From contig NZ_LLXV01000048.1 of assembly GCF_001431665.1 (NCBI RefSeq), forward strand, positions 1 to 64,000: a DNA stretch of 64,000 nucleotides, given 5' to 3'. Source of the DNA: Stenotrophomonas beteli. GTDB lineage: Bacteria > Pseudomonadota > Gammaproteobacteria > Xanthomonadales > Xanthomonadaceae. Below are positions 26,945 through 34,869 of the stretch, in pieces (the first letter of the stretch is position 1; each line of letters opens with the position of its first letter). Made by a program: the position numbers and the translations under genes. The notes below the pieces were generated by a model. That model ran no database searches and had not been told where the DNA came from. It worked only from the letters and a program-made list of their open reading frames with translations.

Positions 26945-29772
26945 CAGTGCATCTCCCCGGTGCGGGCCGAACGGCGTTGCAGGTCGATCTCACCCTTGCG
27001 GGCAGTGCGGGTACGCGACGGCTTGATCGTGCCCATCATCGACAGCATCAGCATGGCGCCGCCGAACACCACCAGGTAGACGCCGATGTCAAAGCCAATC
27101 GCACTGGCCAGCGGCACGTCGCCGATCAGCGGCAGGTGCAGGTCGAGGTGGCCACTGGTCAGGAACGGCACGCCGAACAGCATCGAGGCGCAGCCGCTGA
27201 GCAGGGCGATCAGCAGGCCCATGCCGATGCAGCGGATGTAGTCGAAGCCGAAGCGCGACTCCACCGACGCGGTGCCCTGGATCACGTACTGGATCAGCAG
27301 CGGCACCGCCAGCACCAGGCCGGCGATGAAGCCACCGCCCGGCGCGTTGTGGCCGCGCAGGAACAGGAAGATCGACACGGTGAGGGTCAGCGGGAACATG
27401 ATCTGGGCCAGGTCGGCCGGCACCGGCAGCTTGATCGGCGGGCCGGGCATGATCTGCTCCGGTGCCATCCGCGTACGCCGCAGCAGGGCATGCACCACCA
27501 GCGCGGCGATGCCGAACACGGTGATCTCGCCGAAGGTATCGAAGCCGCGGAAGTCGACCAGGATCACGTTGACCACGTTCTGCCCATACGCTTCGGGCAG
27601 GGCACGGGCGAGCAGCTCGCCGGCCATGGTGTTCGGCGGCAGGGTCATCGCGGTGTAGGCCAGCGCGCCCAGGCCGGCGCCGGCGATGATCGCGATCACC
27701 GCGTCGCGGCGCTTGCGCCAGCGCGGACGCTCCGGGCCGGACTGGGCGGGAAGGTAGTTCATGCCCAGCAGCATCAGCACCAGCGTCACCATCTCCACCA
27801 GCAGCTGGGTCAGGGCCAGGTCGGGCGCGGACAGGAACACGAAGGTCAGCGCCACCATCAGGCCGACGCCGCCGACCAGCAGCACGGCCAGCAGGCGCTG
27901 CTTGTAGATGCGCAGGGTGGCGACCGCACAGGCCATCATCACCAGCCACAGCGCCCAGCCCAGCAGCGGGATCGGCTGTGGCCTGGTCCAGTCCGGCGAG
28001 GCGGGGTTGGCCACGAACGGCGCGGCGGCGGCCACGATCGCCACCAGCACCAGGCCCAGCAGCATGCGCTGCAGGCTGCCGTTGGCGATGCCGTTGGTCA
28101 GCCGCATGGCCAGCGCGGAGATCGCATCCAGCTGTGCATGGAACACGTTGCGGCCGGTGCTGACATTGGTCACGGCGTGCAGGTTGATCAGCTTGCGCAG
28201 GCCGAAATACAGGGCCACACCGCCGATCACGCCGATCGCGCTCATCGCCAGCGGCAGGTTGAAGCCGTGCCAGACCGCCAGGCTGTACTCGGGCATGGCG
28301 CTGCCGAGGATCGACGCCGCCGCGGCGTGCAGCACCGGCGCTACGGTCAGTGCAGGTGCCACGCCCACCGCCACGCAGATCACCACCAGCAGTTCCACCG
28401 GCACCTTCATCCAGCGCGGCGGTTCGTGGGGCACGCGGTCCAGGTCGTGCGGGCCAGCGCCGAAGAAGGTGTCGTGCACGAAGCGCAGGCTGTAGGCCAC
28501 CCCGAACACGCCAGCCAGCAGCGCCGCGATCGACACCGCCGTGCGCATGATGCCCGGGCCGCCGGCCGTAATCGCCTCGGCGAACAGCATTTCCTTGGAC
28601 AGGAAGCCGTTGAGCAGCGGAATGCCCGCCATCGCCAACGAAGCGATGATCGCCAGTGCGCTGGTGAACGGCATCAGCCTGCGCAGGCCGCCCAGCTTGC
28701 GCATGTCACGGGTCCCGGTCTCGTGGTCGATGATGCCGGCGGCCATGAACAACGAGGCCTTGAAGGTGGCGTGGTTGAGGATGTGGAACACGCCGGCCAC
28801 CACCGCCATCGGCGTGGACAGGCCGAACAGCAGGGTGATCAGGCCCAGGTGCGAGATCGTCGAATAGGCCAGCAGGCCCTTCAGGTCGTGCTGGAAGATC
28901 GCGTTCCAGGCACCGATCAGCAGGGTCAGCGCGCCGATGCCGCTGACCGTGTAGAAGAACAGGTCGCTGCCGGCCAGCACCGGGTGCAGCCGCGCCAGCA
29001 GGAACACGCCGGCCTTCACCATGGTGGCCGAGTGCAGGTAGGCCGAGACCGGGGTGGGCGCGGCCATCGCATGCGGCAGCCAGAAGTGGAACGGGAACTG
29101 CGCGCTCTTGGTGAAGATGCCGGCCAGCACCAGGAACAGGGCGTAGGGGTACAGCGCGCTGGCGCGGATCTGCTCGCCGGCGGCCAGCACCACGTCCAGG
29201 TCGAAGCTGCCGACGATGCGGCCGATCAGCAGCACGCCACCGAGCAGGGCCAGGCCGCCGCCGCCGGTGATCACCAGCGCCATGCGCGCGCCCTCGCGGG
29301 CGTCCTGGCGGTGCGACCAGAAGCCGATCAGCAGGAACGAACTGATGCTGGTCATTTCCCAGAAGATCATCAGCAACAGCAGGTTGCCCGACAGCACCAT
29401 GCCCAGCATGGCACCCATGAACAGCAGCAGGTAGCAGTAGAAGCGGTGCGCGTTGTCCTGCTGGCTCAGGTAGTAGCGCGCATACAGCACCACCAGCGCG
29501 CCGATGCCGAGCACCAGCCCCGCGAACATCCAGGCCAGCCCGTCCAGTCGCAGGCTGAAGTCCAGCCCGATCTGCGGCAGCCAGGGCACCAGGGTGCGCA
29601 CCGCCTGGCCATCGAGCACCGACGGCGTGAGCCAGCCGAGGATGGCCAACCCGCCCAACGGCGCCAGCGCCGCCAGCCAGGCAGCAGTCGAGCGCGAACT
29701 ACGGGGGAAGGCCGCAACAGCCGCTGCCATCAGGAACGGCAGGGCCAGCAGCAGGGGCAGGCTGGGGAGCAT
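26944..29772 (-). CDS. phaAB: Fused cation:proton antiporter subunits A and B (MrpAB/PhaAB)
   Basis: A 942-residue protein in which the NuoL-like A subunit (about residues 1-790) is joined to the B subunit (about 790-942; EQIMPGPPIKLPVPADLAQI and RGHNAPGGGFIAGLVLAVPL). Key segments are the proton-channel helix KSAQFPFHFWLPHAMAAPTP, SAYLHSATMVKAGVFLLARL and LLAYSTISHLGLITLLFGLS. The fused A-B order with C-D-E-F-G marks a six-gene group 2 type Mrp operon, which exports K+ or Na+ in exchange for protons in alkaline or salty conditions. Which cation is carried cannot be told here. Confidence 0.94.
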   Translation of the reverse strand: MLPSLPLLLALPFLMAAAVAAFPRSSRSTAAWLAALAPLGGLAILGWLTPSVLDGQAVRTLVPWLPQIGLDFSLRLDGLAWMFAGLVLGIGALVVLYARYYLSQQDNAHRFYCYLLLFMGAMLGMVLSGNLLLLMIFWEMTSISSFLLIGFWSHRQDAREGARMALVITGGGGLALLGGVLLIGRIVGSFDLDVVLAAGEQIRASALYPYALFLVLAGIFTKSAQFPFHFWLPHAMAAPTPVSAYLHSATMVKAGVFLLARLHPVLAGSDLFFYTVSGIGALTLLIGAWNAIFQHDLKGLLAYSTISHLGLITLLFGLSTPMAVVAGVFHILNHATFKASLFMAAGIIDHETGTRDMRKLGGLRRLMPFTSALAIIASLAMAGIPLLNGFLSKEMLFAEAITAGGPGIMRTAVSIAALLAGVFGVAYSLRFVHDTFFGAGPHDLDRVPHEPPRWMKVPVELLVVICVAVGVAPALTVAPVLHAAAASILGSAMPEYSLAVWHGFNLPLAMSAIGVIGGVALYFGLRKLINLHAVTNVSTGRNVFHAQLDAISALAMRLTNGIANGSLQRMLLGLVLVAIVAAAAPFVANPASPDWTRPQPIPLLGWALWLVMMACAVATLRIYKQRLLAVLLVGGVGLMVALTFVFLSAPDLALTQLLVEMVTLVLMLLGMNYLPAQSGPERPRWRKRRDAVIAIIAGAGLGALAYTAMTLPPNTMAGELLARALPEAYGQNVVNVILVDFRGFDTFGEITVFGIAALVVHALLRRTRMAPEQIMPGPPIKLPVPADLAQIMFPLTLTVSIFLFLRGHNAPGGGFIAGLVLAVPLLIQYVIQGTASVESRFGFDYIRCIGMGLLIALLSGCASMLFGVPFLTSGHLDLHLPLIGDVPLASAIGFDIGVYLVVFGGAMLMLSMMGTIKPSRTRTARKGEIDLQRRSARTGEMH

Positions 29773-30103
29773 GCAGGGAATCCATGATTCACGAGCAGGT
29801 CAGGGAGGATAACAGGCTGCGAAATGTCGCCGAAACCCATCGAACAGCGATCAATTGCATGTAACGTTCGCTGATTCATTTTTTCTGCGGTGCAGCATCG
29901 CGTTCCTGCATCTCTTCCCCGCTAGCGCTGGGAGGACACCCTACGCCCACGCAGGGAGACCGCAGGCCCTGTCGCACAGGGGCTGCCGTCGATGGGCGGG
30001 AAGTGGGGAACGAGTCACCAGCGCAGGCTGGCAGGGCCGTCGTGGAGCGCCGGTGATGGAATCTGCCCGTTCAGGAAACGACGACCGCAGCCGGGCCGGG
30101 AGG
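29773..30103. other. Structured intergenic region upstream of the pha operon
   Basis: A 331-bp gap between two minus-strand genes. The part at 29910-30035 is dense in stems: a CCCTGT/ACAGGG hairpin with flanking GCAG/CTGC pairing (29963-29987), the near-palindrome CCCTACGCCCACGCAGGG (29939-29956), a GCGCTGG/CCAGCGC long-range pair and a TGCAG/CTGCA stem. It does not match any riboswitch consensus I know. It would form the 5' leader of the pha mRNA if transcription starts far upstream. The last 100 bp before phaAB is AT-richer and could hold a promoter. Confidence 0.45.
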
Positions 30104-30589
30104 TCAGTAGCGCCAGTCGAGCTTGCGGTAGAACTTGGCCATCACCCAGGCCGGGCCGATCAGCAGGTAGGTCAGGTCGGTCAGGAAGCTGGGCTTGCGG
30201 CCCTCAAATTTGTGGCCGATGAACTGCGCGATCCAGGCCACCACGAACACGCCCACGGCCAGCCAGAACAGGTTGTGCAGGCCGATCTCGGCCTCCAGCA
30301 GGCGGCACAGGCAGCCGAACACGAAGAACTGGATGAGCATGCCGATGCCCAGCGGGCGCGACAGCTTGTTGTAGAAACACCAGGCGCTGAACATCGCCAA
30401 CGCCGACCAGATGCCGTACTGGAACCAGGTGATCAGCGGCGGCAGGCACCACAGCAGCGCCACCACCGACCACAGGATGGCCGGCACCGCCACCACATGG
30501 ATGCGCTGGTTGATGACGTTGCGATGGTCGTCGGAATAGCTGGCGAAATAGCGGTCGATCGGCCGCGCAAGCTCGGTGGTGGTCTGCAT
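30104..30589 (-). CDS. DUF962/Mpo1-family membrane protein
   Basis: A 161-residue protein of the DUF962 family, related to yeast Mpo1, a dioxygenase that shortens 2-hydroxy fatty acids by alpha-oxidation. The N-terminal YFASYSDDHRNVINQRIHVV holds the conserved H...H pattern. Four membrane helices follow, with LQAQFIGHKFEGRKPS-type segment (here WIAQFIGHKFEGRKPSFLTD) near the end. The start at 30589 has GAGGAAG upstream at slightly long spacing. Enzymatic activity is inferred from family. Confidence 0.85.
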   Translation of the reverse strand: MQTTTELARPIDRYFASYSDDHRNVINQRIHVVAVPAILWSVVALLWCLPPLITWFQYGIWSALAMFSAWCFYNKLSRPLGIGMLIQFFVFGCLCRLLEAEIGLHNLFWLAVGVFVVAWIAQFIGHKFEGRKPSFLTDLTYLLIGPAWVMAKFYRKLDWRY

Positions 30590-30613
30590 GCTGCGTCGCT
30601 TCCTCGGACAACG

Positions 30614-30684
30614 GTAGTGCCGGCCGCTGGCCGGCAATCCAGAGCATAGCCGAGTTCGCGAAGTTGCCGGCCAGCAGCCGGCAC
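30614..30684. repeat. Facing GTAG palindromes, GCCGGCC subtype
   Basis: A GTAGTGCCGGCC/GGCCGGCAA unit and an inverted GTTGCCGGCCAGCAGCCGGCAC unit that lacks its final CTAC. It lies upstream of the DUF962 gene. Confidence 0.8.
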
Positions 30685-30697
30685 TCCGCGTGCAGAA

Positions 30698-30726
30698 CGC
30701 CCCCCTGCCTCTTCGGCCGGGGGGCG
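30698..30726 (-). terminator. Probable terminator of purC
   Basis: A CGCCCCCC/GGGGGGCG hairpin lies just after the purC stop on the minus strand. The T run after it is weak, so the call is moderate. Confidence 0.4.
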
Positions 30727-30733
30727 CAGGGGA

Positions 30734-31660
30734 TCAGTCGACGCTGATCCCGGCCAGGCGCTGCAGCGCTTCAGCGTACTTGGCGCGGGTGCGCTCGATG
30801 ATCTCGGCCGGGATGCTCGGGCCCGGGGCGGTCTTGCCCCAGTCCAGCGTCTCCAGGTAGTCGCGCACGAACTGCTTGTCGTAGCTCGGCGGGCTGGTGC
30901 CCACTTCGTACTCGTCGGCCGGCCAGTAACGCGAGGAATCCGGCGTCAGCATCTCGTCCATGATGTACAGGCGGCCGTCGGCGTCGGTACCGAACTCGAA
31001 CTTGGTGTCGGCCAGGAGGATGCCGCGTTCGCGGGCGTAATCGGCGGCGAACTTGTAGATGCGCAGGGTGGCGTCGCGCACGCGCTCGGCCAGGTCCGCA
31101 CCGACCTGCTTCACCATCGCATCGAAATCGATGTTCTCGTCATGGTCGCCCACGGCGGCCTTGGTCGAGGGGGTGAAGATCGGCTCCGGCAGCTGCTCGG
31201 CCTGGCGCAGGCCGTCGGGCAGGTCGATGCCGCTGACCTTGCCGGTGCGCTGGTAGTCCTTCCAGCCGCTGCCGATCAGGTAGCCGCGGGCGATCGCTTC
31301 CACCGGCACCGGCTTCAGCTTGCGGGTGACCACCGCGCGCTTGGCGTACAGGGCTGGGTCCACGCCTTCGGGCAGCACGCTGGCCACCTCGATGCCGGTC
31401 AGGTGGTTGGGCATCAGATGCGCGGTCTTGGCGAACCAGAAGTTGGACACCTGGCAGAGCATCTCGCCCTTGCCCGGAATCGGGTCGGGCAGCACCACGT
31501 CGAACGCCGACAGGCGATCGGTGGCGACCATCAGCAGGTAGTCGCCCGGTGGGGTCCCTGCAGGCAGCCGCTCGCGCGGGATATCGAACACATCACGCAC
31601 CTTGCCGCGATGGCGCAAGGGCAGGCCGGGGAGATCGGATTGCAACAGCGTGGTTGGCAC
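30734..31660 (-). CDS. purC: SAICAR synthetase
   Basis: Phosphoribosylaminoimidazole-succinocarboxamide synthase of purine synthesis (308 aa), joining aspartate to CAIR with ATP. The N-terminal [14 protein letters not shown] contains the KVRD ATP loop. Then come [20 protein letters not shown] and, near the middle, [20 protein letters not shown] and DTKFEFGTD. It is the longer, eukaryote/yeast-like form of PurC. The GTG at 31660 is chosen: AGGAG lies five bases upstream, and translation begins just before the conserved N terminus. It is monocistronic and divergent from the J-protein gene. Confidence 0.96.
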   Translation of the reverse strand: MPTTLLQSDLPGLPLRHRGKVRDVFDIPRERLPAGTPPGDYLLMVATDRLSAFDVVLPDPIPGKGEMLCQVSNFWFAKTAHLMPNHLTGIEVASVLPEGVDPALYAKRAVVTRKLKPVPVEAIARGYLIGSGWKDYQRTGKVSGIDLPDGLRQAEQLPEPIFTPSTKAAVGDHDENIDFDAMVKQVGADLAERVRDATLRIYKFAADYARERGILLADTKFEFGTDADGRLYIMDEMLTPDSSRYWPADEYEVGTSPPSYDKQFVRDYLETLDWGKTAPGPSIPAEIIERTRAKYAEALQRLAGISVD

Positions 31661-31801
31661 GGGCACTCCTGGGGCGTTGTCGATACGGCTGCCCAACGGA
31701 CCCGGCGGGCCCGCTGACCAGCGGGCGGCCTAGTGTAAAGCGGTCCGGGCCCGCTGTGACGTAAAATGAGCGTCCATTTCGCCGGTCGACCCTGGGGCGC
31801 C

Positions 31802-32131
31802 ATGCGCTGGTACGGAAAACTGCTCGGATTCATCGCCGGCGCCCTGCTGTTCCGACCCAATCCGCTGTTCGGCGCGGTGGTCGGCCTGTTGATCGGCCAT
31901 GCCTTCGACTCGGACTGGTTCCGCCTGAACAAGGAGAACCCGTACCGGGAGCTGGGGCTGACCTCCGAGGCCACCGATGCCGAGATCGAGCGCGCCTACC
32001 GCAGGCTGATCTCCCAGTACCACCCCGACAAGCTGGGCGGCGCAGCCCCCGAGCTGCAGCAGCAGGCCGAGCAGAAGTCGCGGCGGATCAATGCCGCCTA
32101 CGACCGCATCAAGACCCTGCGCAAGCGCTGA
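31802..32131 (+). CDS. DjlA-like membrane-anchored J-domain protein, short form
   Basis: A 109-residue co-chaperone for DnaK. The N-terminal MRWYGKLLGFIAGALLF...GLLIGHAFDSDW is a membrane helix very like that of E. coli DjlA. The J domain (about 45-109: NPYRELGLTSEATDAEIERA, HPD in SQYHPDKLGG) follows directly, so the central TerB-like domain of DjlA is missing. ATG 31802 is preferred because it matches DjlA's N terminus; an in-frame ATG at 31766 would add 12 residues. No strong ribosome site is visible for either. Confidence 0.82.
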   Translation: MRWYGKLLGFIAGALLFRPNPLFGAVVGLLIGHAFDSDWFRLNKENPYRELGLTSEATDAEIERAYRRLISQYHPDKLGGAAPELQQQAEQKSRRINAAYDRIKTLRKR

Positions 32132-32188
32132 CCCCACAGTCCCGCCTGCGGGCGGGAGACCCCTTTCCCCGTTCCGAAGGCCCCGGCC

Positions 32189-32866
32189 ATGTCCAACTGC
32201 CTCATCGCCCCCTCCATCCTGTCCGCCAACTTCGCCCGCCTCGGCGAGGAAGTCGACAACGTCCTCGCCGCCGGCGCGGACTGGGTCCACTTCGACGTGA
32301 TGGACAACCACTACGTGCCGAACCTGACCATCGGCCCGATGGTCTGCCAGGCCCTGCGCAAGCACGGCGTGACCGCGCCGATCGATGTGCACCTGATGGT
32401 CGAGCCGGTGGACCGCATCGTTCCGGATTTTGCCGAAGCCGGCGCCACCTACATCAGCTTCCACCCCGAGGCCAGCCGCCACGTGCACCGCACCATCCAG
32501 CTGATCCGCTCGCTGGGCTGCAAGCCGGGCATCGTGCTCAATCCGGCCACGCCGGTGGACATCCTCGACTGGGTGCTGGATGACCTCGACCTGGTGCTGC
32601 TGATGTCGGTCAACCCGGGCTTCGGCGGGCAGGCCTTCATCCCCTCGGCGCTGGACAAGCTGCGCGTGGTGCGCAGGATGATCGATGCCAGCGGCAAGGA
32701 CATCCGCCTGGAGATCGACGGCGGCGTGAAGGCCGACAACATCGGCGAGATCGCTGCCGCGGGCGCCGACACCTTTGTCGCCGGTTCGGCCATCTTCAAT
32801 GCCAGGACCAGCTACCAGGACGTGATCGCGCAGATGCGCGCCAACGTCGCTGCGGCAAGGGGCTGA
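32189..32866 (+). CDS. rpe: Ribulose-phosphate 3-epimerase
   Basis: A 225-residue TIM-barrel enzyme of the pentose phosphate pathway, interconverting ribulose-5-phosphate and xylulose-5-phosphate. Signatures: [33 protein letters not shown] (metal-binding His and catalytic Asp), [29 protein letters not shown], and [20 protein letters not shown] (phosphate site). The ATG is at 32189. Three bases separate it from the GNAT gene, so the two probably share an mRNA. In many relatives rpe sits just upstream of trpE, as roughly here. Confidence 0.96.
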   Translation: MSNCLIAPSILSANFARLGEEVDNVLAAGADWVHFDVMDNHYVPNLTIGPMVCQALRKHGVTAPIDVHLMVEPVDRIVPDFAEAGATYISFHPEASRHVHRTIQLIRSLGCKPGIVLNPATPVDILDWVLDDLDLVLLMSVNPGFGGQAFIPSALDKLRVVRRMIDASGKDIRLEIDGGVKADNIGEIAAAGADTFVAGSAIFNARTSYQDVIAQMRANVAAARG

Positions 32867-32869
32867 GCC

Positions 32870-33361
32870 ATGAGTACGGTGGCCGTGTTGAACATCCGCC
32901 CGGCCACCGTGGCCGATGCCGGTCTGATCCTGCATTTCATCCGTGAGCTGGCCATCTACGAGAAGGCCGAGCATTCGGTGCAGACCGATGAGATCGGCAT
33001 CGCCGAGAGCCTGTTCGGTGCCGATGCCACGGCGCGCGCGCTGATCTGCGAAGCCGGTGGCGAGGCCATCGGATATGCGGTGTACTTCTACAACTACTCG
33101 ACCTGGCTGGGTCGCAAGGGCATCTACCTGGAAGACCTGTACGTCAGCCCGGAAAAGCGTGGCGCCGGCGCCGGCAAGGCGCTGCTGAAGTACATCGCCC
33201 GCCAGGCCGTGGCCGAAGGCTGCGGCCGTTTCGAATGGTCGGTGCTGGACTGGAACACCCCGGCCATCGCGTTCTACACCGCGGCCGGCGCGAAACCGCA
33301 GGATGAGTGGACCGTGTACCGGCTGCAGGGCCAGGCGCTGCACGATTTCGCCAACGGTTGA
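32870..33361 (+). CDS. GNAT-family N-acetyltransferase
   Basis: A 163-residue acetyl-CoA-dependent transferase. The GNAT core is visible: N-terminal NIRPATVADAGLILHFIREL, then YYNYSTWLGRKGIYLEDLYV, the acetyl-CoA loop SPEKRGAGAGKALLKYIARQ and RFEWSVLDWNTPAIAFYTAAG. It resembles the diamine/thialysine acetyltransferase group (SSAT2-like), so a polyamine or amine substrate is plausible. It starts four bases after rpe. Confidence 0.88.
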   Translation: MSTVAVLNIRPATVADAGLILHFIRELAIYEKAEHSVQTDEIGIAESLFGADATARALICEAGGEAIGYAVYFYNYSTWLGRKGIYLEDLYVSPEKRGAGAGKALLKYIARQAVAEGCGRFEWSVLDWNTPAIAFYTAAGAKPQDEWTVYRLQGQALHDFANG

Positions 33362-33370
33362 GGCGGAGTG

Positions 33371-33394
33371 CATCCACGCATGGCGTGGATCTAC
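33371..33394 (-). repeat. SMAG/REP palindrome (GTAG type)
   Basis: CATCCACGC/GCGTGGAT arms ending in CTAC (GTAG on the minus strand), ten bases after the GNAT stop. Confidence 0.85.
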
Positions 33395-33402
33395 TGCCGG
33401 GC

Positions 33403-33488
33403 AAAAAAAAGGCCACGCCAATCTCTGGCGTGGCCTCGCTGCATGCGTGGGAGGCTGATCCTGCCTCCATCCGTCGTCCCTGCTATGG
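33403..33488 (-). ncRNA. Candidate small RNA with Pho-box-like promoter
   Basis: A strong Rho-independent terminator on the minus strand (10-bp GGCCACGCCA/TGGCGTGGCC stem, 33411-33435, then eight T) has no protein gene before it; the nearest upstream gene runs the other way. About 85 bases upstream on the same strand lie a GAGAAT -10-like box (33500-33495) and, 11 bp further, TGTCA-N6-TGTCA (33527-33512), the spacing of a PhoB box. The predicted RNA also folds a GGAGGC/GCCTCC stem (33450-33468). No ORF is evident. I do not recognise the RNA. Confidence 0.45.
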
Positions 33489-33511
33489 CCTTCCATTCTC
33501 CAGCAGCTGAA

Positions 33512-33527
33512 TGACACCGGCGTGACA
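33512..33527 (-). promoter_or_regulatory. Pho-box-like direct repeat
   Basis: On the minus strand the sequence is TGTCA-CGCCGG-TGTCA, an 11-bp-period direct repeat matching the half-site of PhoB boxes (TGTCA), with a -10-like box 11 bp downstream. It is also nearly palindromic over 24 bp (33509-33532), so another regulator is possible, including one acting on the lipid kinase gene on the plus strand. Confidence 0.4.
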
Positions 33528-33585
33528 TTCACTGCGGACAAACAGCGCATTGCTAGCCTGTGCCACCCCCTGCTGGAAGCACTGC

Positions 33586-34539
33586 ATGACCACCCCGCGC
33601 TGGCGCCTGATCCTCAACGGCAAATCCGCAGGCAATGACCAACTGCGCGATGCGGTCAGCCATTGGCGCGGGCAGGGCGTGCAGCTGGAGGTGCGGGTGA
33701 CCTGGGAAGACGGCGACGCCGAGCGCTATGTGGCCGAGGCGATCGATCATGGCGTGGATGTGATCGTGGCCGCCGGTGGCGATGGCACGCTCAGTGCGGT
33801 GGCCGAGACACTGGCACATCGCGAGGAAGCGGCAGATGCGCTGCCCTCGCTGGCGCTGATTCCGATGGGGACCGCCAACGATTTCGCGACTGCCGCCGAC
33901 ATTCCCACTGAGCCGAAGGAGGCCTTCGCCTTGATCGGGCAGGCGACCCCGCATGCGATCGATCTTCTGCGCGTGGACGCCGATGGCACGCAATGGTGGT
34001 GCGCCAATCTCGCCAGCGGCGGCTTCGGCACGCAGGTCACCGTGGAGACCGATGCCGGGCTGAAGAAGATGCTGGGTGGGCTGGCCTACGTCATTACCGG
34101 TATCGCCAAGCTCGGCCGCATCGAGCCGATCAACGCGCGCCTGTCCGGCCCGGACTTCGCCTGGGAAGGCGACTTCATCGCGCTGGGCATCGGCAACGGG
34201 CGCCAGGCCGGCGGTGGCCAGCAGCTGTGCCCGCAGGCCCTGATCGACGATGGGCTGCTGGATGTCACGGTGCTGCCGGAGCTGGAAGGCGAGGTCACCG
34301 CCACCCTTGGCCAGATGCTGAAGTCCGGCACCCAGGCTGCGCTGGAACAGCTGGCCACGCGTGCGCGGCTGCCGTGGCTGCAGGTGGAATCCGAGCGTCC
34401 GTTGACGCTCAACCTGGACGGCGAACCGGTGCAGGCCCGCCAGTTCCGCATCGAGTGCGTACCGGGCCGGGTGCGGATGCATCTGCCGGCTGGTTGCCCG
34501 TTGCTGGCCGGGCAGGGATTAGATGGGCAGGGGGGGTAG
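33586..34539 (+). CDS. yegS: YegS/DgkB-family lipid kinase
   Basis: A 317-residue soluble kinase of the diacylglycerol kinase catalytic fold. Signatures: [11 protein letters not shown] at the N terminus, the ATP loop [31 protein letters not shown] and, late, INLDGEP-like [12 protein letters not shown]. coli YegS phosphorylates phosphatidylglycerol; the physiological substrate is unsettled. GGAAG before ATG 33586 fits. The TAG stop (34537-34539) is the TAG of a GTAG repeat, and the C-terminal residues GQGLDGQGG look like recent extension into repeat-flanking DNA. Confidence 0.9.
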   Translation: MTTPRWRLILNGKSAGNDQLRDAVSHWRGQGVQLEVRVTWEDGDAERYVAEAIDHGVDVIVAAGGDGTLSAVAETLAHREEAADALPSLALIPMGTANDFATAADIPTEPKEAFALIGQATPHAIDLLRVDADGTQWWCANLASGGFGTQVTVETDAGLKKMLGGLAYVITGIAKLGRIEPINARLSGPDFAWEGDFIALGIGNGRQAGGGQQLCPQALIDDGLLDVTVLPELEGEVTATLGQMLKSGTQAALEQLATRARLPWLQVESERPLTLNLDGEPVQARQFRIECVPGRVRMHLPAGCPLLAGQGLDGQGG

Positions 34540-34624
34540 AGTCGACTGTTAGTCGACTGCTTTTCGTTCCGACGGCGTAAAAACCCCGCGCTACGCGCGC
34601 AAGTCGACTGACAGTCGACTCTAC
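34536..34624. repeat. Facing GTAG palindromes, GTCGACT subtype
   Basis: GTAGAGTCGACTGTTAGTCG at the left and its inverted partner ending in CTAC at 34621-34624. Same subtype as 8733-8822. The left GTAG supplies the yegS stop codon. Confidence 0.9.
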
Positions 34625-34711
34625 CGGTCCGCGTCGTCGGTTCCCGCGGCCGGCCCGGCCGTGCCGTGGTTCAGTTTGCCAGGGTTCCCCTGCCGTCCAA
34701 GCTGCGATACA

Positions 34712-34733
34712 GTCAGGGGGTGTCCAGCCTGAC
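34712..34733 (+). promoter_or_regulatory. Hairpin in the trpE leader
   Basis: A GTCAGG/CCTGAC stem lies at the start of the Trp-rich leader frame, before the Trp codons. It could be one of several alternative structures in the leader; no T-rich terminator follows. Confidence 0.35.
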
Positions 34734-34869
34734 GACCCCGCATACCCTTTCTTCCGCACGCCGTTGGTGGCGATGGTGGCCCGTTGCCGTCGTCCGCCCC
34801 CATAACGCTGTGTCCCGGAAGGAAAGTCGTCTTGAACTCGCACGCTCAGTTTCAGCAGCAGGCCGCTGA
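34720..34869 (+). CDS. trpL: Putative trp leader peptide with WWRWW
   Basis: A short frame (49 aa from the GTG at 34720) contains four Trp codons in five (TGG TGG CGA TGG TGG, 34765-34779) just 53 bp before the trpE start. The product reads SSARRWWRWWPVAVV in this stretch. The frame stays open past the trpE start and ends at 34869, so it overlaps trpE by 38 bases in another frame. The start is uncertain: the G-rich Shine-Dalgarno-like run abuts the GTG, and a CTG at 34729 is better spaced. The Trp cluster before a Trp biosynthetic gene suggests attenuation-type control. The overlap is unlike classical leaders. Confidence 0.45.
   Translation: MSSLTTPHTLSSARRWWRWWPVAVVRPHNAVSRKESRLELARSVSAAGR

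Noticed and set aside
26947..29787. A 946-codon open frame on the plus strand opposite phaAB
   Set aside because: The minus-strand product has clear Mrp motifs and overlapping operon partners; the plus-strand frame is compositional shadow.
29910..30060. A known riboswitch (cobalamin, FMN, TPP, glycine) or 6S/RNase P RNA
   Set aside because: The conserved boxes of these RNAs are absent on both strands; only unassigned stems remain.
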